Assembly (NCBI GenBank): GCA_021803885.1
Contig: JAJZKY010000134.1
Coordinates: forward strand, 1 to 9,703
Reading direction: 5' to 3'
Length of the DNA: 9,703 bases
Origin: Planctomycetota bacterium
Lineage (GTDB): Bacteria; Planctomycetota; Phycisphaerae; WQYP01; JAJZKY01
The notes under the pieces were generated by a model. The model saw only the letters and a program-made list of their open reading frames with translations. It made no database searches and had not been told where the DNA came from. This document shows, one piece after another, positions 6,083 to 9,703 of this stretch. A program made the position numbers and the translations under genes. Position 1 is the first letter of the stretch, and every line of letters starts with the position of its first letter.

Positions 6083-8845
6083 CTAATTGGGACTCTCATT
6101 CGGAGGAGATTGTTGCTGCTGAGAATCATTATTGTTTTGCTGGTTGTTTGTCTGTCCCTGATTTTTATCGTTGCTCTTAAATACTCCAAAAACCTTGCCG
6201 AAAAATCCCTTTTTCTTCTTGCGTTGCCCGTTTTGGTTGCTCCCTGCGGCGGACGTTTGCCCGGCCTTGCTTCCGGATGGCGGCGCGGGCTGCACCGCCA
6301 CGTTGGCTGGGACAGCGGGACCGGTCAGCGGTGGCTTGGAGTTTCCTCCAAGCCCGAAGATCTTTTGAAAGATATTGCGCTGGTCGGCATTGGGATGGTC
6401 GCAAGTTTCCGTCGGTTGCGTACCATCGAGAAATGCAGCGTTGTAGTCGTCCGGGCAGGCCGAGTCTGCAAGGAGGTTGGTGTTCTTGTCCAGGGAAACT
6501 TCGGTAACGCCCGCTGGCGGATCGAAATATTGCGTGTCGGAGTATTGCGGCAGCTTCACCGCGTTCTTCATAAACTCCGTCCAGATCGGCAGCGCTGCCT
6601 GGGCTCCTTCCAGTTTCAAGTCCGTGTAGTCGTCGTTGCCGACCCAGACGACACAGAGCAGGTTGCTGGTGAAACCGGCAAACCATGAGTCATGCTCGGT
6701 ACCGGTCTTACCCGCGGCCGGCGCGCTGAATCCCATCGCGCGCGCGCGTTCCGCAGTACCGTGGTCGATGACATCGCGCATCAGGCTCAATGTCAAATAT
6801 GCCGCTCTGGGGTCGAGTACCGGTTTCGATATGGGCGCGAAATCGTCGACAACGTCCCCATCCGCCGTGCGAACGGACGCAATCATGTTCGGATCGATCT
6901 TCACTCCATTGTTGGCAAAAATCGTGTAGGCGCTCGCCATTTCGAGCGGAGAAGCAGTGTAGGCGCCGATCGCGACCGAAGGCGTGGGCTGCGCCGATAC
7001 GATGCCTGCGGCATGGGCCAGCGCGACCACGTTGTCGAAGCCGACCATCTCCGCCAACGCAATGGTGGCGACATTCTGCGACAACATCAGGGCGGTGCGC
7101 GCCGTGATCATTCCCATCTGCTCGTTTTTATAATTGTGCGGCGAATACTGGACCGTGCCGTTGTCGAAGCTGAAGGTGGTGTCGGCATCGTTCAACATGG
7201 TCACAGCGGTAAAGACCCCTTGCTGGCCGGGCAGCGCCACGCCCGTCAGGCTGCTATTGAATGCCGTGGCATAGACGAAGGGTTTGAAGGCTGAGCCGGT
7301 AGGGCGCTGGCTGATGGCGTGGTTTAACTGACTGAATCCATAGTTGCGTCCGCCGACCAGCGCCAGCACCTGTCCAGTGTGCGGATTCAGCGCAATCAAA
7401 GCCACCTGCGGATAATTGATGTGTGGTGGTGTCGTGACTGCTCCGTGACGCGTGCGACGCTCCGCGCGCTTGCGAATCAGTTCGTCGATCTGCTTCATGC
7501 CGTTTTCTACAGCGACAGTGGCGACGGTCTGAAGGTCGGGGTCGAGCGAGGTGTAAATGTGCAATCCCTCCCCGTTGATGTCGCGGTCGCCATAGCGCTG
7601 GGTTAGCTTATCGCGGACCAGATCGACAAAGTAGGGGGCCTCGCGCTCATCGACACTGAAGGGCGCCAGATTGAGCGGCGCAGCTTTGGCCTGCCGGGCC
7701 TGCTGTGGCGTAATGGAGTGGGTCTCGACCATTGCGTCGAGCACCAGATTGCGACGCGCGATGGCGCGCTCCGGATGCCGATAGGGCGAAAGGCGGCTGG
7801 GGCCCTGAATCATGCCAGCCAGCAAGGCGCATTCCGGCAACGAAAGGTCTCGAATGTTTTTGCCGAAGTAGGCTTGGGCCGCTTCTCCAAAGCCGTTGAT
7901 GGAGAAACTTCCGCGCTGACCAAGCGGAATCTCATTGGCATACATGGTGAAGATCTGTTGCTTGGTGAAGCGATGTTCCAGTTGAAAGGCGATGGCGGTC
8001 TGAATGATTTTGCGCTTGAAGTGTTTCTCCGGCGAAAGAAAAAAGAGGCGCGCCAGTTGCATGGTCAGCGTGGAACTGCCTTCGCTGTACCGGCGCGACT
8101 TCATGTCCGCAAGCAGTGCGCCGAACACGCGTACATAATCCACGCCACCGTGCTGAAAAAACCGCCGATCTTCGATGGAAGTAACGGCGGGGACAAGATA
8201 TTTCGGCAATTCATCATAGGTCACAAGACGCCGTTTGCCACGGTTCTTGTCGGAGAGGCCAGTGATCAGCTCAGGCTCCAGATCGTAGGCCCCGAGTTGC
8301 TGGCCGTCATCGCCCAGAATTTTGGTGACGACCCCTTTTGCGGTGTATACGGTTGCGCCATCGGGAGCGTGGAAGGACTGCGGGCCGGGCTGAATATGGA
8401 TGCTGCTTGCACTCTCGGAAAATGTTCCCAGTTGCGACGGATGCGGCGCGCCGACCACGCTGTACCCCGCCTGAAGAAGATCGTTCGCGATCTGCTGCAC
8501 ACTGTACTTTTGTTGTGGGCGGACCTCGCGCGCCGAAGCATAAATTTTTGCTGTATCCGCAAACAACGGCTGGCGAAGACGCTGATCCACCACTTTCTCA
8601 TATGCATGGGAATAGTAAGCGAAGACAATGCCTGCGACGATGAAGACCCCTACAACAAAAGCGGCGAAGACCAGCGCCAGCTTGATCTTCCAGTCGAAGT
8701 CCCATCTGCCGCGCCTGCCACCGCCAGATCGACTGCGTGGACGGCTGCGGCTTCCACTTCTACTGCCTCCAGAACGGCCACCACCAGAAGTGCGGAGGAT
8801 ATTGCTTCGGGGAGGGGTGCGCGTGCCTCTGTCGTCTGCTGCCAT
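6083..8845 (-). CDS. Class A penicillin-binding protein, PBP1b-like (920 aa)
   Basis: This bifunctional peptidoglycan synthase polymerises lipid II and cross-links stem peptides outside the inner membrane. The cytoplasmic N-terminus (1-50) is rich in Arg, Ser and Gly, followed by one membrane helix at 54-77. A UB2H-like region at about 100-195 ends in AYDLEPELITGLS, as in E. coli PBP1b. The GT51 domain at about 205-375 has catalytic E225 in EDRRFFQHGGVD, GSSTLTMQLARLFFL (256-270) and AAQAYFGKNI (322-331). Its RKxxE motif reads RKIIQ, so the second conserved Glu is Q282. The transpeptidase domain carries S518-A-F-K521, S589-Q-N591 and K713-T-G715. After it come C797 and C815, a basic patch RKKKKGFFGKVFGVFK (875-890) and an Asn/Gln-rich tail. 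It is longer than most family members, mainly because of this tail. A ribosome site AGAGGA lies three bases before the ATG. The gene starts 52 bases after proS ends. Confidence 0.94.
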   Translation of the reverse strand: MAADDRGTRTPPRSNILRTSGGGRSGGSRSGSRSRPRSRSGGGRRGRWDFDWKIKLALVFAAFVVGVFIVAGIVFAYYSHAYEKVVDQRLRQPLFADTAKIYASAREVRPQQKYSVQQIANDLLQAGYSVVGAPHPSQLGTFSESASSIHIQPGPQSFHAPDGATVYTAKGVVTKILGDDGQQLGAYDLEPELITGLSDKNRGKRRLVTYDELPKYLVPAVTSIEDRRFFQHGGVDYVRVFGALLADMKSRRYSEGSSTLTMQLARLFFLSPEKHFKRKIIQTAIAFQLEHRFTKQQIFTMYANEIPLGQRGSFSINGFGEAAQAYFGKNIRDLSLPECALLAGMIQGPSRLSPYRHPERAIARRNLVLDAMVETHSITPQQARQAKAAPLNLAPFSVDEREAPYFVDLVRDKLTQRYGDRDINGEGLHIYTSLDPDLQTVATVAVENGMKQIDELIRKRAERRTRHGAVTTPPHINYPQVALIALNPHTGQVLALVGGRNYGFSQLNHAISQRPTGSAFKPFVYATAFNSSLTGVALPGQQGVFTAVTMLNDADTTFSFDNGTVQYSPHNYKNEQMGMITARTALMLSQNVATIALAEMVGFDNVVALAHAAGIVSAQPTPSVAIGAYTASPLEMASAYTIFANNGVKIDPNMIASVRTADGDVVDDFAPISKPVLDPRAAYLTLSLMRDVIDHGTAERARAMGFSAPAAGKTGTEHDSWFAGFTSNLLCVVWVGNDDYTDLKLEGAQAALPIWTEFMKNAVKLPQYSDTQYFDPPAGVTEVSLDKNTNLLADSACPDDYNAAFLDGTQPTETCDHPNADQRNIFQKIFGLGGNSKPPLTGPAVPANVAVQPAPPSGSKAGQTSAAGSNQNGQRKKKKGFFGKVFGVFKSNDKNQGQTNNQQNNNDSQQQQSPPNESPN

Positions 8846-8847
8846 GA

Positions 8848-8869
8848 ATCCTCTTGAACCGATCCTCTT
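8848..8869 (-). repeat. Tandem copies of AAGAGGAT before the PBP gene
   Basis: AAGAGGAT occurs twice on the minus strand, at 8862-8869 and 8848-8855, with a period of 14 bases. The downstream copy serves as the ribosome binding site of the PBP gene. A second short repeat, AGTAAA, occurs at 8868-8873 and 8877-8882. The gap has no clear promoter or terminator hairpin, so proS and the PBP gene may be co-transcribed. Confidence 0.4.
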
Positions 8870-8897
8870 TACTGCGTTTACTACAGGCTAAATCGAC

Positions 8898-9703
8898 CTA
8901 AGCCTGCGGGGCGAACATAGCGGCATGTACCCGCTCCTGTACCAGCTTTGCTACTGCCGACAGGGACACGTCCTCGCTGCCGCGGCTGGCCCTCGTCACC
9001 AGTTCCACCGCGCCTTCGGTAACTTTTTTGCCTACATTGACTCGGAAGGGAATCCCGATCAAATCGGCATCTTTGAATTTGACGCCGGCACGCTCCTCGC
9101 GGTCATCCAGCAGAACGTCCAGACCGCTGGCTTCCAACTCGGCAGCGATCTTTTCTCCGGCTGCCATTAGGGTTGCGTCGGCCACATTGGTGACGGTCAC
9201 GACGACGTCATACGGCGCGATGGAAGGCGGCAGAAAGAAGCCGTTGTCGTCGAAATTTTGTTCTACACATGCAGTTAGGATGCGCTCGATGCCAATGCCG
9301 TAGCAGCCCATGATGGGCGTAACTTCCTTGCCGTTCGGGTCGAGCACGCGCGCGCCCATGCTTTCGGAATACCTGTAGCCCAGCTTGAAAATGTGGCCGA
9401 CCTCGACCGCCTTCGCCACGCGCAGCGGCGCATTGCACTGCGGACAGCCTTCGCCTTCGCTGACATTGCGGATGCTGGCTGCGACGGTCCAGGTGAAATC
9501 GCGGCCCGCGGTCACGTTACGGAAGTGGTAGTCCAGCTTGTTCGCGCCGCAGATCATGTTCGCGCGACCTTCAAGCGCATGGTCCAGAACCACTACCAGC
9601 TTCAGCCGATTGGCGGTGGCCCAGAATTGCTGCTTCCGATTCGGTTGAAAAGAATTGTTTTGCAGTTCGGGCAGCAGGTCTGGTCCTGCAATCTGGGCCA
9701 AAC
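8898..9703 (-). CDS. proS: Prolyl-tRNA synthetase, C-terminal part (cut by right window edge)
   Basis: This enzyme attaches proline to its tRNA in the cytoplasm. About 268 C-terminal residues are visible; the frame stays open to the edge, so the start lies outside. The visible part begins in the end of the editing insertion (VVLDHALEGRANMICGANKLDYHFRN). It continues through GCPQC (a CxxC pair) and VEVGHIFKLGYRYSESMGA. Class II motif 3 follows as MGCYGIGIERIL, with its ATP-binding arginine. The anticodon-binding domain includes VLLDDREERAGVKFKDADLIGIPFRV and ends AAMFAPQA. The insertion between motifs 2 and 3 marks the bacterial ProS type rather than the eukaryote-like type. The stop is TAG at 8900-8898. 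No key residue in the visible part is missing. Confidence 0.96.
   Translation of the reverse strand, partial: LAQIAGPDLLPELQNNSFQPNRKQQFWATANRLKLVVVLDHALEGRANMICGANKLDYHFRNVTAGRDFTWTVAASIRNVSEGEGCPQCNAPLRVAKAVEVGHIFKLGYRYSESMGARVLDPNGKEVTPIMGCYGIGIERILTACVEQNFDDNGFFLPPSIAPYDVVVTVTNVADATLMAAGEKIAAELEASGLDVLLDDREERAGVKFKDADLIGIPFRVNVGKKVTEGAVELVTRASRGSEDVSLSAVAKLVQERVHAAMFAPQA

Noticed and set aside
6047..6688. Plus-strand frame with a strongly hydrophobic N-terminus that looks like a membrane peptide
   Set aside because: It is the complement of the Asn/Gln-rich PBP tail: AAC, AAT, CAG and CAA codons read as Val, Ile and Leu on the other strand. The hydrophobicity is a by-product.
8704..8800. 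Arg/Ser/Gly-rich N-terminus of the PBP as a DNA repeat or frameshift
   Set aside because: The codons vary, the frame runs smoothly into the membrane helix, and basic low-complexity cytoplasmic tails are common in class A PBPs.
7718..8857. 379-residue open frame on the plus strand opposite the PBP gene
   Set aside because: It is antisense to a clearly conserved protein (membrane helix, UB2H, GT51 motifs), has no recognisable domain, and long antisense frames are common in GC-rich coding DNA.
9699..9701. TTG as the start codon of the prolyl-tRNA synthetase frame
   Set aside because: The frame is open to the window edge and the visible sequence is the middle of ProS (the editing insertion), so this is an internal Leu codon and the real start lies outside.

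Overview
This 9.7 kb window looks like an ordinary chromosomal stretch of a moderately GC-rich bacterium. Eight genes, two cut by the window edges, all lie on the minus strand with gaps of at most about 60 bases. I see no mobile element, CRISPR array, rRNA or tRNA. The protein styles suggest an Acidobacteriota chromosome (Terriglobia-like): a lipoprotein with a CNNHPWM motif followed by a carboxypeptidase-regulatory-type domain, a large PBP1b-like enzyme with a QRGSFSINGFGEAAQAYFGK segment, and an NAD-type isocitrate dehydrogenase. That assignment rests on recalled family resemblance, not on a search.

In the direction of transcription (right to left) the order is as follows. proS, the C-terminal part of prolyl-tRNA synthetase, runs off the right edge (8898-9703). 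Next is a 920-residue class A penicillin-binding protein with a PBP1b-like UB2H region (6083-8845). Then comes a Cu(I)-type P1B-ATPase with a YHS domain and two HMBD metal-binding modules in place of an HMA domain (3559-6021). It is followed by nrdR, the ribonucleotide reductase repressor (3062-3505), NAD-dependent isocitrate dehydrogenase (1988-3013), a cupredoxin-like periplasmic lipoprotein (1166-1957), asd, aspartate-semialdehyde dehydrogenase (26-1105), and the first codons of lysC, aspartokinase (1-29). The asd stop and lysC start overlap as ATGA.

Functionally the window mixes translation (proS), peptidoglycan synthesis (PBP), copper handling (the ATPase and possibly the lipoprotein), dNTP control (nrdR), the TCA cycle (isocitrate dehydrogenase) and entry into the aspartate amino-acid family (asd-lysC, which also leads to diaminopimelate for the cell wall). 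asd-lysC is the only pair whose arrangement clearly implies coupled expression. nrdR and asd lack a clear Shine-Dalgarno sequence but have an extended -10-like box (TGCTAAAAT and TGCTATAAC) very close to the start codon. Short-leader or leaderless transcripts would fit, with new transcription units starting there.

The observations most worth a second look are: a Glu-to-Gln change at the second conserved glutamate of the PBP glycosyltransferase domain; the compact putative type-1 copper site of the lipoprotein near a copper pump; and the unusual basic plus Asn/Gln-rich C-terminal tail of the PBP. I found no convincing evidence of an undescribed multi-gene system.
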